Shown: positions 17,615 to 25,667, counted from the stretch's first letter. The stretch: 42,291 bases of DNA from an uncultured Roseateles sp. (GCA_946886855.1 CAMPJJ010000044.1:1-42291); one strand, 5' to 3'. Made by a program: numbers and translations. The notes: generated from the sequence alone by a model not told the origin.

Positions 17615-18040
17615 TTACAGCAGCGGCAGGTTGAGGCCGAGAAGCTTCTGGAAGGCGAAGGCGATGGCCAGCAGGCCGATCGAGATCGCCACGTTGCGCT
17701 TCCACGAGTAGTTGGTGCCGGCGGCGGTCGCGATGAAGACCATCACGACGATGCCGGCGGACATGTTGACGAAGCGCGAGGTCAGCGAGAACGCGGTCAG
17801 CGCGGCCATGATCAGGCCGATGTTCTTGACCTGGAACTCCAGGCCGGGACCGCCGGCGACGATGCCGCGCACGATGGTGGACAGCGCCACCAGGCCCAGC
17901 AGGATGCTGATGATCAGCGGGAACATGCCGGCGCCGGCATGGTCCATGCGGCCGATGGGATAACGCAGCGCGCCCAGTCCGAAGAACAGGGCCACCGCGG
18001 CGAGGAACAGGCCTCGCACAAGCGAACGGTTGAAGGTCAT
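17615..18040 (-). CDS. tctB: Tripartite tricarboxylate transporter small subunit TctB
   Basis: A 141-residue membrane protein with four predicted segments, matching the short TctB subunit. Typical features are ALFFGLGALRYPIGRMDHAGAGMFPLIISILLG at the N-terminus and a final hydrophobic pair ending LGLNLPLL. The ATG at 18040 was chosen because the first segment starts about ten residues later; a longer frame reaches 18118 but adds unconserved sequence. It is directly upstream of tctA (10-base gap). An 11-bp tandem repeat lies ~96 bases before the start, a candidate control site. Confidence 0.88.
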   Translation of the reverse strand: MTFNRSLVRGLFLAAVALFFGLGALRYPIGRMDHAGAGMFPLIISILLGLVALSTIVRGIVAGGPGLEFQVKNIGLIMAALTAFSLTSRFVNMSAGIVVMVFIATAAGTNYSWKRNVAISIGLLAIAFAFQKLLGLNLPLL

Positions 18041-18135
18041 GGCACACCGGGGAGGTATCGAGATGTGCCCATGGTTCCGGCGCGGCTGCCGCGTGTCGTA
18101 CGCATTTCTGCGCAGCACGCCGTCGCTGACGGGCC

Positions 18136-18157
18136 GTCGACAGCTTGTCGACAGCTT
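18136..18157. repeat. Tandem 11-bp repeat upstream of tctB
   Basis: GTCGACAGCTT occurs twice head to tail, placing two GTCGAC palindromes exactly one helical turn apart. It lies between the tctB start (18040) and the 3' end of the LysR gene (18222), about 96-117 bases before tctB. The spacing fits a dimeric regulator or tandem binding. Confidence 0.5.
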
Positions 18158-18221
18158 CAGGTTAAGAACGTGTTTGCTACGCGTTGAATGGACGTTCTGA
18201 TGGCGTCGCAGCGTCGTTGAT

Positions 18222-19178
18222 TCACGACGCCGCCGCGCCCTCGCGAGGGGCGCCGACGGCCAGCACCTGCTCGCGCAGCCAGCGTTGCGCGGCGTGACCC
18301 TGGTTGCGCTCGTGCCAGACCATGGCGATGTCGAAGCCCTCGATCGGCAGCGGCGGCGGGAGGACCTGCAGGCCCGCGGAGCGGCCCTTGACGAGCCGTT
18401 CGGGCACCAGGGCCACGAGGTCCGAGCGGCCGACGATGTCCGGCACGAAGAGGAAGGACGCAGCGGAAAGCACGACCTGGCGCTTCAGGCCGAGTCCGGC
18501 CAGCGCCTGGTCGACGGGGGTCGAGAACGCGCCGCCTGCGGGAGAGACGATGACCTGTTCCAGCTTGGCGAACGCCTTGGCGCTGAGCTTGGTGCTCGCT
18601 GTCGCCGCTGCCTTTGCGCCGGGCGTGCCCGCCAGCGCCGGATGACCGCGGCGCGCGATCAGCACGTAGCGCTCGTGGAACAGCGCGCGCATGCGCAGGC
18701 TGGGCGCGGCCTCGATCGGCTGCATCAGGCCGAGGTCGACGTCGCCGCGCGCCATCTGCGCCGCGTGCTGGGCCGGGTCCATGTGGCGCACGGCGATGCG
18801 GATGCCGGGCGCCTCGCGGCGCAGCCGCAGCACCAGCGGCTGCAGGACGCTGGTCTGCAGATAGTCGGAGGCCGCGATCGTGACCGTGAGGTCGGCGGTC
18901 GCCGGATCGAAGCTCAGGTGCGAGCTCGCCACGCCGCGCACCTGATCCAATGCCTGGCGCAGCGGCTCCAGCAGGGACAGCGCCTTGGCCGTCGGTGTCA
19001 TGCCGCGCTGCGCGGGCAGCAGCAGCGGGTCCTCGAAGACGTCCCGCAGCCGTGCGAGTTGCGCGCTGACGGCCGGTTGGCTGAGGTTCAGCCGCTCGGC
19101 GGCACGGGTGACGTTGCGCTCGGTGAGCAGCGCTTCGAGCGTCACGAGCAGGTTGAGGTCGAGTCGGCTGGTATCCAT
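18222..19178 (-). CDS. LysR family transcriptional regulator
   Basis: A 318-residue LysR protein: N-terminal winged helix (MDTSRLDLNLLVTLEALLTERNVTRAAERLNLSQPAVSAQLARLRDVFEDPLL, residues 1-55) and a periplasmic-binding-protein-like effector domain from ~90. The effector domain has a low-complexity insertion of Ala/Lys/Ser (~205-225). The ATG at 19178 is the natural family start; the frame is open to 19367 but that part lacks conservation. It is divergent from the quinone-reductase-like gene, the classic LysR arrangement, with a 100-base shared region. That region contains GTGATTTCAC at 19205-19214, a weak candidate half-site. Regulation of the divergent gene is more likely than of tctBA. Confidence 0.93.
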   Translation of the reverse strand: MDTSRLDLNLLVTLEALLTERNVTRAAERLNLSQPAVSAQLARLRDVFEDPLLLPAQRGMTPTAKALSLLEPLRQALDQVRGVASSHLSFDPATADLTVTIAASDYLQTSVLQPLVLRLRREAPGIRIAVRHMDPAQHAAQMARGDVDLGLMQPIEAAPSLRMRALFHERYVLIARRGHPALAGTPGAKAAATASTKLSAKAFAKLEQVIVSPAGGAFSTPVDQALAGLGLKRQVVLSAASFLFVPDIVGRSDLVALVPERLVKGRSAGLQVLPPPLPIEGFDIAMVWHERNQGHAAQRWLREQVLAVGAPREGAAAS

Positions 19179-19278
19179 GCCATCGATGGTAGGACAGAGA
19201 AGAAGTGATTTCACGGATGGATCGCGGATCGTCAGACTGCCTTCATTCCCGATCCACTTCGACTTCCTGGAGCCTCGC

Positions 19279-20082
19279 ATGACCCGTTCCCCTGAGACCG
19301 ACTTCCCCGATCGCAAGACCGTGCTGATCGTCCACGCCCAGCCCGAGCCGACCTCGCTGACGCGCACGCTGGTCGACGTTGCCGAGCGGACCTTTCGCGC
19401 CGCCGGTCACGAGGTGCTGCAGTCCGACCTCTACGCGATGGGATGGAAGGCCGTGTACGACGCGCAGGACTTTCCGGTGCGCGCGGACGCGGGCCGACTG
19501 GACTTCGTGCGCGAGTCCGGCCACGCCTTCGAGCAGGGGCACCAGCCTGCCGACGTGGTCGAGGAACAGCGCAAGCTGCTCGCCGCCGACCTGGTGATCC
19601 TGCAGTTCCCGCTGTGGTGGTTCGGCATGCCGGCCATCATGAAAGGCTGGATCGATCGCGTCTGGGCGCGCGGCCTGGCCTACGGCCGCCACGGCCAGGG
19701 CAACCGGCTGCGCTACGGCGAGGGCGGCTTCGAAGGCCGGCGCGCGATGGTGTCGGTCACGACCGGCGGCCCGGCGTCGGACTACGGTCCGCGCGGGATC
19801 AACGGACCCATCGACCAGCTGCTGTTCCCGATCACGCACGGCACCTTGTTCTATCCCGGCATGTCGGTGCTGAGGACGCACGCGGTGCATGGCGCGGGGC
19901 GGATGACACCGGAAGCGGTCGAAGCCGCGTCTGCCGCGTGGCGCGAGCGGCTGACGCATGTCTTCGACGAAACGCCGGTGGCTTTCCGGGCGCAAAACGG
20001 CGGGGACTATCCCGATGGTCACGAACTGGACGACGAGGTCGCCCCGGGCGTCACCGGCTTCGCGGCGCACGTGGCCGCTTGA
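19279..20082 (+). CDS. NAD(P)H quinone reductase / flavodoxin-fold family protein
   Basis: A 267-residue flavodoxin-like-fold enzyme of the NQO1/MdaB/KefF-type family, which reduces quinones by two electrons with FMN or FAD. The cofactor loop near the N-terminus reads VLIVHAQPEPTSLTRTLVDVA. The segment LQFPLWWFGMPAIMKGWIDRVWARGLAYG is the family hallmark, followed by VSVTTGGPASDYGPRGINGP and LFPITHGTLFYPGM. The ATG at 19279 has CTGGAG seven bases upstream. It is divergent from the LysR regulator, its probable activator in response to a quinone or electrophile. Confidence 0.92.
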   Translation: MTRSPETDFPDRKTVLIVHAQPEPTSLTRTLVDVAERTFRAAGHEVLQSDLYAMGWKAVYDAQDFPVRADAGRLDFVRESGHAFEQGHQPADVVEEQRKLLAADLVILQFPLWWFGMPAIMKGWIDRVWARGLAYGRHGQGNRLRYGEGGFEGRRAMVSVTTGGPASDYGPRGINGPIDQLLFPITHGTLFYPGMSVLRTHAVHGAGRMTPEAVEAASAAWRERLTHVFDETPVAFRAQNGGDYPDGHELDDEVAPGVTGFAAHVAA

Positions 20083-20087
20083 GCGGC

Positions 20088-20170
20088 GGAGTGACCGAGT
20101 GACCCGGTGACGGAGTGCCCCAAGTGACGGAGTGACGGAGTGACGGAGTGACGGAGTGGAGGAGTGGAGG
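20088..20170. repeat. Octameric tandem repeats (AGTGACGG)
   Basis: Four perfect AGTGACGG units (20123-20154) are followed by two AGTGGAGG variants (20155-20170) and preceded by degenerate GAGTGACC-like copies from 20088. They fill the intergenic space between two convergent genes. There is no spacer structure, so this is a microsatellite-like tract, not a CRISPR array. A GTCAG-containing repeat follows at 20192-20216. Confidence 0.9.
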
Positions 20171-20210
20171 AGCGGCGGGGCGTCGGCCGGCTTGTCAGTT
20201 CGTCAGCTTG

Positions 20211-21077
20211 TCAGTCGCGCAAGGAGGCCGAAGCCGCGAGCGTGTGCAGCAGCCGCAGCAGATGCGGCAGCACGGCCGGGGCGTCGAAGCGCAGCGACGT
20301 GCCGGCCGCGAGCAGGGAGAAGCCCAGGTGCTCCAAGGCGATGACGCCGGCGGGGTCGCGCCGATCGGTGGCGCGGGTGGCGTCGATCACGGTCGCGGCG
20401 CCGCTGCCGACGACGCGCAGGTCGACGTCCGGACGGATCAGCAGGGCGGTGTCCTCATCGATGCCGACACCCAGCCGGCGCGGATCGAGCGACACGAGTC
20501 GCAGCAGCCGCGCGTGGCGCTTGCGCTGCGCGAAGTGCTGATCGATGACGAGCGCCGGCATCAGTCCGAGCGCGCGATGCAGCGCCCGCGGCGGACCGGC
20601 GAACTGCTCGTCCAGATCGCCGACCGGCATGTGCGCGCCCAGCGCCGAGGCGCCGGCGCTGGTGCCGGCGATGGCCAGATCGCCGGCGCGATGGCGTTCC
20701 CGGATGAGTTCGTGCAGCGGTGTGTCGACGATCACGTCGACGAGGCGCTCCTGGTCGCCGCCGGTCATGAAGAGCAGATCGGCCGTCCGCACGGCGTCGA
20801 GCGTCGCCGCGGCGCCGGCCGCGTCGCGATCGCGCGGATCGAGCCAGCGCGGCGCTACACCGAGCGAACGGAAGGCGGGTTCGTACTGGGACCAGAGCAG
20901 GTCGGGCTCGCCGCTGGCGGTGCTCAGGACGACGACCTGCAGCGGCGCGGCCGCCGCATGCGTCTCAAGACAGGCCGCGATCAGTTCGCGCAGCACCGTA
21001 CCCGGCGTCAGCCGGTCCTCATTGCCGCCGATGAGGGCGAGCAGCGCGGGGGGGCGTGGGGACGAGCGGGCGTTCAT
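20211..21077 (-). CDS. Cyanophycinase-like peptidase (family S51)
   Basis: A 288-residue S51-family serine exopeptidase. Motifs in order: IGGNEDR near residue 16, LLFMTGGDQERLVDVI, the nucleophile elbow GTSAGASALG, and DQHFAQRKRHARLLRL with the catalytic His region. The TGGDQ motif has Asp where many cyanophycinases have Asn. Cyanophycinase cleaves cyanophycin to beta-Asp-Arg dipeptides, but no cyanophycin synthetase is in the window. Other S51 members are peptidase E (alpha-aspartyl dipeptidase). The start at 21077 is the first ATG. The protein ends against the tandem-repeat tract. Confidence 0.82.
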   Translation of the reverse strand: MNARSSPRPPALLALIGGNEDRLTPGTVLRELIAACLETHAAAAPLQVVVLSTASGEPDLLWSQYEPAFRSLGVAPRWLDPRDRDAAGAAATLDAVRTADLLFMTGGDQERLVDVIVDTPLHELIRERHRAGDLAIAGTSAGASALGAHMPVGDLDEQFAGPPRALHRALGLMPALVIDQHFAQRKRHARLLRLVSLDPRRLGVGIDEDTALLIRPDVDLRVVGSGAATVIDATRATDRRDPAGVIALEHLGFSLLAAGTSLRFDAPAVLPHLLRLLHTLAASASLRD

Positions 21078-21143
21078 GCGATGGTTCCAGGCATCAGCGG
21101 CATGCGGTCGTCGGAACAGGCAATGAAGGATGCAGACTTGTGG

Positions 21144-21852
21144 TCATTGCTGGCTCATTGCTTTCAGACGAGCCAGCACCAGCCCCGCACGCTCGGGCTC
21201 GGCAAGCAAGCCCGGCAACACGTTTAGGAAGCCAGCATTTTTCAGCAGCGGCGTGAAGGCCGCCGCCACGGCGTTTTGCAGTTCGACGGGAGCTCCCGCC
21301 AGTTCGGCAACGAGTTCCTGGCGGCCGTCGACGATGTTCAGCACGTCCTCCAGGTCGTGGCTGGTCATGTAGTCGCTTTCCCCGCGGCTGGCGAAGGCCT
21401 CCAGCTTGGTGGCCACGAAAGCCACGGCGCTCACCAATCGGACCAGGCAGCCTGCGCCGAGGTCCACCACCTCGGCGGTCTCGGCGGCGAATGGATACCA
21501 ACGATTGGTGAAGCCCAGCACCTCGGGCTGCACCGGCATCAGGTCGAACAGCACCCCCCGATTCCTTGTGCACCCAGCGGCAGATCACGTCGCTGCTGAC
21601 ATCGCGTGCGAATCCTCGTGCCGCGACGGCTTCCTCGATGCGATGGAACATCGCGCGGTTGGCGTTCACCACGGCATCGACATCGCGGGTGGCGCGCACT
21701 GCGTCAGCCAGTGGATCTGTCACCAACAGGCCGGCCACGGCGCCGCCGACGAAGACCACCTGCTCGCGCAATTCGCCCAGCGCTTCGGCGACGCTGCGCA
21801 GGTAGGGCAGGTTGGGGTCATCGCGGCGCATGGGCTGCCACCTTTCCAGCAA
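21144..21852 (-). pseudogene. Nucleotidyltransferase-like (AbiEii-type) gene broken by a frameshift
   Basis: Two overlapping frames form one protein. The first (21852 to ~21559) encodes MLERWQPMRRDDPNLPY and a nucleotidyltransferase core with VFVGGAVAGLLV and ATRDVDAVV (the GG...DxD pattern). The second (~21558 to 21144) continues with VLFDLMPVQPEVLGFTNRWY, VAFVATKLEAF and a helical C-terminus. The junction is a run of six G on the minus strand (plus-strand C run 21554-21559). With five G the frames join as ESGVLFDLM, so a single inserted G breaks the gene. It could be a true pseudogene, a phase-variable tract or a sequencing error. The gene overlaps the end of the HTH gene, as in AbiE-like two-gene toxin-antitoxin systems. 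Confidence 0.75.
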
Positions 21853-22372
21853 ACGCCTGCGTCAATTCAATTTCCATGAGCTTCGACGCCATGCTGCGCT
21901 CGCGAGCCCGGCCCGTTCGCAGGGCATCGAGCAGTGCGAGGAGGCGATGCAGGGCCGGATCGGCCAGCGCGGCCTGCGGCGCCGTCCGATAGATTGGCGA
22001 CAGCGTCGGCCCCTTGGCGTTGCCGGTCGGATGGGCCCAGACCGGTGCCTCACCGGGAGTCACCGTCAACTGGCTTGCCAGCGGCTCGGCGCCGAAGGCC
22101 GTCGGTACGCCGCGCTTGACCGGCCCGGGCATGGCCGGCCAGACGTAGCGCACGCCGTGCAATGCGAACTCCAGCAGGTTGGAGTGAACGGGCGACCATT
22201 CACCGCGGGCGGGTGCCACGGCCAAGCCGGAAGCGACGGCCCGCTTGACGCTCGCATGCGTCTCCGAGGCGCTCATCGCTAGTGCCTCGCCCAGCGAGGC
22301 ATAGGTCCAACGTTGCGGCGGATGCGCCGCGGCCTTCAGCAGCACCAGCAGGTCTTGGGGTTTGAGATCCAT
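21818..22372 (-). CDS. Winged-HTH regulator, putative antitoxin partner of the nucleotidyltransferase
   Basis: A 184-residue protein with an N-terminal winged-helix domain (LKPQDLLVLLKAAAHPPQRWTYASLGEALAMSASETHASVKRAVASGL). A C-terminal region without recognised motifs contains VRYVWPAMPGPVKRGVPTAFGAEPLA. It is encoded just before, and overlaps by up to 35 bases, the frameshifted nucleotidyltransferase gene. That matches antitoxin-then-toxin order in AbiEi/AbiEii-like pairs, although the HTH family here is not the classical AbiEi one as far as I can see. A long palindrome abuts its start codon on the upstream side and there is no Shine-Dalgarno, pointing to autorepression and a leaderless message. 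Confidence 0.7.
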   Translation of the reverse strand: MDLKPQDLLVLLKAAAHPPQRWTYASLGEALAMSASETHASVKRAVASGLAVAPARGEWSPVHSNLLEFALHGVRYVWPAMPGPVKRGVPTAFGAEPLASQLTVTPGEAPVWAHPTGNAKGPTLSPIYRTAPQAALADPALHRLLALLDALRTGRARERSMASKLMEIELTQAFAGKVAAHAPR

Positions 22373-22416
22373 CTCAGCGTGATATTCGGTATTCGCGAAT
22401 TGCGAATATCGCTGAG
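22373..22416. promoter_or_regulatory. Long palindromic operator adjoining the HTH start codon
   Basis: The outer arms CTCAGCG(TG)ATATTCG and CGAATATCGCTGAG are complementary apart from a two-base bulge, and the centre holds the perfect palindrome ATTCGCGAAT. It is AT-rich against a GC-rich background and ends at the base before the regulator's ATG (22372). Binding by the HTH protein is inferred. Confidence 0.65.
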
Positions 22417-22490
22417 GCGGCGGCGCTTAGCAACTCATTGCTTCAGGCGGCGCGAACGTTGGGCTACAAGGCCCATTTCTAAAGTGTTCC

Positions 22491-22580
22491 TGGCGGAGAC
22501 GGTGAGATTCGAACTCACGGAGGGCGCGAACCCTCGGCGGTTTTCAAGACCGCTGCCTTAAACCACTCGGCCACATCTCC
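22491..22580 (-). tRNA. tRNA-Ser (anticodon TGA)
   Basis: A 90-base class II tRNA on the minus strand, from GGAGATGTGGCCGAGTGG to the encoded CCA. The acceptor stem GGAGATG pairs with CGTCTCC (one G-T pair). The anticodon loop CTTGAAA gives TGA, and the long variable arm GCCGAGGGTTCGCGCCCTCCG is typical of tRNA-Ser. It lies downstream of apaH. Its 3' end faces the HTH/nucleotidyltransferase locus. Confidence 0.97.
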
Positions 22581-22633
22581 TGGAGGAAGGCGCGCATTGT
22601 AAGCGCGCCGCGACGCCTCCGAGGGAAGCCGGC

Positions 22634-23464
22634 TCAGTCCGCGCCGGGCTTCTTCGCCTGCGCGCACGCCACCTGGATGATCTCCTGCGCTTCGCCGTCC
22701 GCGACGCGGGCGGCCGTCAGCTCGCCGCCCCAGACGCAGCCGGTGTCCAGCGCCAGCAGGTCCGGCCGCTGCACCAGCCCCAGCGTCGACCAGTGTCCGA
22801 ACGCGATCGGGTGCCCCGCCGTGCGCCGCTCCGGCACCTCGAACCAGGGCATGAAGCCTTCCGGCGCCGTGCCCAGGCCTTCCTTGGTCTTGAAGTCCAG
22901 CCGGCCCTTGGCGTTGCAGAAGCGGATCCGCGTCAGCACGTTGATGATGAAACGCAGCCGCGGCACGCCCGTCAGTTCGTCCTTCCATCGGTCCGGTTCG
23001 TTGCCGTACATCTGCGGGAGGAACTCCGCCAGCTCCGGGCCGCGCAGCAGCGCGTGCACCTCTTCGGCCAGCGCCAGCGTCTCGTCCGCGTCCCACTGCG
23101 GCACGACGCCCGCGTGCACCATCAGCCAGCCTTGTGCGCGCATCGCCAGCCGCTGCCGGCGCATCCACTCGAGCAGCGCCTCGCGGTCCGGCGCCTGCAG
23201 GATCGCGTCCAGGGTGTCCCCTTTGTGCGGGGCCCGCACCCCCGCCGCCGTGGCGAGCAGGTGCAGGTCGTGGTTGCCCAGCAGGCACTGCGCCGCGTCG
23301 CCCAGCGACTGCAGCCGACGCAAGGTCGTCAGGGAATCGGGGCCGCGGTTCACCAGATCCCCCAGGAGGTAGAGCCGGTCGCGGGACGGGGAGAAATCGA
23401 TCTTTTCCAGGAGCCGGGCCAGCGCGTCGCAGCAGCCCTGGAGATCGCCGATGAGGTAATGCAT
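22634..23464 (-). CDS. apaH: Symmetrical bis(5'-nucleosyl)-tetraphosphatase ApaH
   Basis: A 276-residue calcineurin-like metallophosphoesterase that hydrolyses Ap4A to two ADP and also decaps Np4-capped RNA. Metal-binding motifs are complete: GDLQGC, GDLVNRGP, LLGNHDLHL, MVHAGVVP and FGHWSTLG. MHYLIGDLQG is the conserved family start, so the ATG at 23464 is preferred to 23491, which would add nine residues. It is divergent from the CorC/HlyC-type gene (99-base gap) and followed by a small hairpin (22589-22609) and tRNA-Ser. Confidence 0.96.
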   Translation of the reverse strand: MHYLIGDLQGCCDALARLLEKIDFSPSRDRLYLLGDLVNRGPDSLTTLRRLQSLGDAAQCLLGNHDLHLLATAAGVRAPHKGDTLDAILQAPDREALLEWMRRQRLAMRAQGWLMVHAGVVPQWDADETLALAEEVHALLRGPELAEFLPQMYGNEPDRWKDELTGVPRLRFIINVLTRIRFCNAKGRLDFKTKEGLGTAPEGFMPWFEVPERRTAGHPIAFGHWSTLGLVQRPDLLALDTGCVWGGELTAARVADGEAQEIIQVACAQAKKPGAD

Positions 23465-23563
23465 AGCGGGATTCTGCGGTGCCGATGTCACACAGGCTCT
23501 GCTAACCTTGCCGACCTTGTGTTTTGGGCGCGACTCGGGGTTAGTACCCGGTCCGCGCTGTCA

Positions 23564-24865
23564 ATGGATACCGCCCTAGTTCTCTTCCTGATCCTGCTCA
23601 ACGGTTTGTTCGCCATGTCGGAGATGGCCCTCACGGCTTCCCGCAAGGCACGCTTGCAAGTGATGGTGGAGGGCGGCGAGGCCGGGGCGCAGGCCGCGAT
23701 GGACCTGCACGAGAACCCCACCAAGTTCCTGTCCACGGTCCAGATCGGCATCACCTCCATCGGCGTGCTCAACGGCATCGTCGGCGAGGCCGCCTTTTCC
23801 GGTCCGCTGGCCGACGTGCTGCGCGCCAACACGCCGCTGAGCGCGCGCGCCGCGGACATCACCGCCACCGGCCTGGTCGTGCTGGTGCTGACCTTCGTGA
23901 CCATCATCTTCGGCGAACTCGTCCCCAAGCGCCTGGGCCAGATGTACCCGGAGAACGTCGCGCGCCTGGTCGCGCCGCCGATGGAGATCATGTCGCTGGT
24001 GACGCGGCCCTTCGTCAAGCTGCTGAGCTTCTGCACCGAGTTCACGCTCAAGCTGCTGGGCATGGGCGGCCGCGCCAACCGCGCGGTGACGGAAGAAGAG
24101 ATCGCCGCCAGCCTCGACGAAGGTCGGGACGCCGGCGTGATCGAGGAACACGAGCACCAGATGGTGCGCAACGTGTTCCGCCTGGACGAGCGCCAGATCG
24201 GCTCGATGATGATCCCGCGCGCCGAGATCGCGTGGCTGGACATCACCGACCGGCCCGACCAGATGCTGCAGATCCTGCGCGCGCACGGCTACAGCCGCTA
24301 CCCGGTCTGCCGCGGCGGGCTGCACGACGTGGTCGGCACGGTCAGCGCGCAGAACCTGCTGGCGCGCTCGCTGGCCGGCGAGTCGCTGGACCTGTCGACC
24401 GGCCTGGAAGCGCCGGTCTTCGTGCCCGAGACGCTGTCCGGCATGGAACTGCTCGCGCACATGCGCGGGTCGGAGACGCCGCTCGTGTTCGTCGTCGACG
24501 AATACGGCGAAGTGCAGGGCGTCGTCGCGATGCGCGACGTCCTGGAAGCCATCGCGGGCGAGTTCAACTCGTCCGATGGCGCGGACGCCTGGGCGGTCCA
24601 GCGCGAGGACGGGAGCTGGCTGATGGACGGCCTGATCCCGGTCACCGAGCTGAAGGACCGCCTGGATCTGAAGGAACTGCCCGAGGAGGACCGTGGGCGC
24701 TACAACACCCTGGCCGGCATGGTGATGCTGCTGCTGGGGCGTCTGCCGCGCACGGCCGATGTGGCGGAGTGGGACGCGTGGAGATTCGAGGTGGTCGACC
24801 TCGACGGCAAGCGTGTGGACAAGGTGCTGGTCTCGCGACTGGCGGACGATGGAGTGAATCAATGA
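23564..24865 (+). CDS. Hemolysin-family / CorC-HlyC type membrane protein (CNNM, CBS pair)
   Basis: A 433-residue protein: an N-terminal CNNM/DUF21 membrane domain with about four segments (ALVLFLILLNGLFAMSEMAL; GLVVLVLTFVTIIFGELVPKRL), then two CBS domains (MIPRAEIAWLDITD...; ...VDEYGEVQGVVAMRDVLEAI) and a C-terminal CorC_HlyC domain (WLMDGLIPVTELKDRL...LAGMVMLLLGRLP). Relatives take part in magnesium or cobalt efflux; the historic hemolysin label has weak support. The ATG at 23564 starts directly before the first membrane segment. The stop overlaps the next gene by 4 bases. Confidence 0.93.
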   Translation: MDTALVLFLILLNGLFAMSEMALTASRKARLQVMVEGGEAGAQAAMDLHENPTKFLSTVQIGITSIGVLNGIVGEAAFSGPLADVLRANTPLSARAADITATGLVVLVLTFVTIIFGELVPKRLGQMYPENVARLVAPPMEIMSLVTRPFVKLLSFCTEFTLKLLGMGGRANRAVTEEEIAASLDEGRDAGVIEEHEHQMVRNVFRLDERQIGSMMIPRAEIAWLDITDRPDQMLQILRAHGYSRYPVCRGGLHDVVGTVSAQNLLARSLAGESLDLSTGLEAPVFVPETLSGMELLAHMRGSETPLVFVVDEYGEVQGVVAMRDVLEAIAGEFNSSDGADAWAVQREDGSWLMDGLIPVTELKDRLDLKELPEEDRGRYNTLAGMVMLLLGRLPRTADVAEWDAWRFEVVDLDGKRVDKVLVSRLADDGVNQ

Positions 24866-25605
24866 GCAACCCCCCGATGTATGAGAACCTGGTCCCCGTG
24901 GACCGCGTGCAGCACAAGAACACGCGCATGAAGATCGGCGCCCCGGTGCTGGACCGCGTGACGCAGCTGAACTCGCTGTTCGTCGCCGTGGCCGAGTTCG
25001 CCGACGCCAGCCTCGAGTACCCGGTGGTGTTCGTGCGCGTCGGCCAGGCGGTCGACGGCCAGCGTCCGGCGGTGGCCCCGCTGGCGGTGTTCGGCCTGCG
25101 CCAGGGCAGCAACCTGTTCATCAAGGACGGCCAGTGGACCGGCCGCTACGTGCCGGCCTACATCCGCCGCTGGCCCTTCGCGATGGCCCGCATCGAGGAG
25201 AACACCGCCGACATGGCGCTGTGTCTGGACATGGGCTCGGGCGCGTTCTCCGAGACCGACGGCGAGCCGCTGTTCAAGGCGGACGGCGAGGCGACCGATC
25301 TGCTGCTCAACGCCAAGCAGTTCTGCGAGGACTTCGAGCGCGAGGCCGAGCGCACCCGCCAGGCCTGCGAACTGCTGCAGGACCTGGACCTGCTGCAGGA
25401 CATGCGCTTCGAGGCGCAGCTGCCCAGCGGCGAGAAGCTCGACGTGGACGGCTTCCTGACCATCAATGAGAAGGCCCTGGCCGAGCTGCCCGACGCGAAG
25501 GTCGTCGAGCTGCACCGCAACGGCCTGCTGGAGGTCATCACGATGCATCGCCTGTCGCTGCGCCTGATGAGCCGCCTGGCCCAGATGTACGTCCCGGCCA
25601 ACTGA
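24862..25605 (+). CDS. SapC family protein
   Basis: A 247-residue soluble protein with the SapC-family layout. It has a start like MSNPPMYENLVPVDRVQHKN, the hallmark YVPAYIRRWPFAMAR near residue 95, LCLDMGSGAFSETDGEPLF, and a helical segment with CELLQDLDLLQ. The family is named after a Campylobacter S-layer-associated protein, but in betaproteobacteria its role is unclear. It is translationally coupled to the preceding gene by an ATGA overlap. Confidence 0.88.
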   Translation: MSNPPMYENLVPVDRVQHKNTRMKIGAPVLDRVTQLNSLFVAVAEFADASLEYPVVFVRVGQAVDGQRPAVAPLAVFGLRQGSNLFIKDGQWTGRYVPAYIRRWPFAMARIEENTADMALCLDMGSGAFSETDGEPLFKADGEATDLLLNAKQFCEDFEREAERTRQACELLQDLDLLQDMRFEAQLPSGEKLDVDGFLTINEKALAELPDAKVVELHRNGLLEVITMHRLSLRLMSRLAQMYVPAN

Positions 25606-25639
25606 AGCGGACGCACTGAACCGGCATTGAGACCTCCGC

Positions 25640-25667
25640 CGGCGCTCCCCTGGATCCGGGGACGCCG
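25640..25667 (+). terminator. GC-rich hairpin after the SapC gene
   Basis: CGGCG-CT-CCCC / GGGG-A-CGCCG with a 7-base loop lies 34 bases after the stop. It lacks a T-run, so intrinsic termination is uncertain. Confidence 0.3.

Noticed and set aside
20088..20170. CRISPR-like array
   Set aside because: Units are 8 bp with no unique spacers and no cas genes.
20083..22580. att site pair flanking the HTH/nucleotidyltransferase locus
   Set aside because: No second copy of the tRNA-Ser 3' end was seen to the left, so integration remains unproven.
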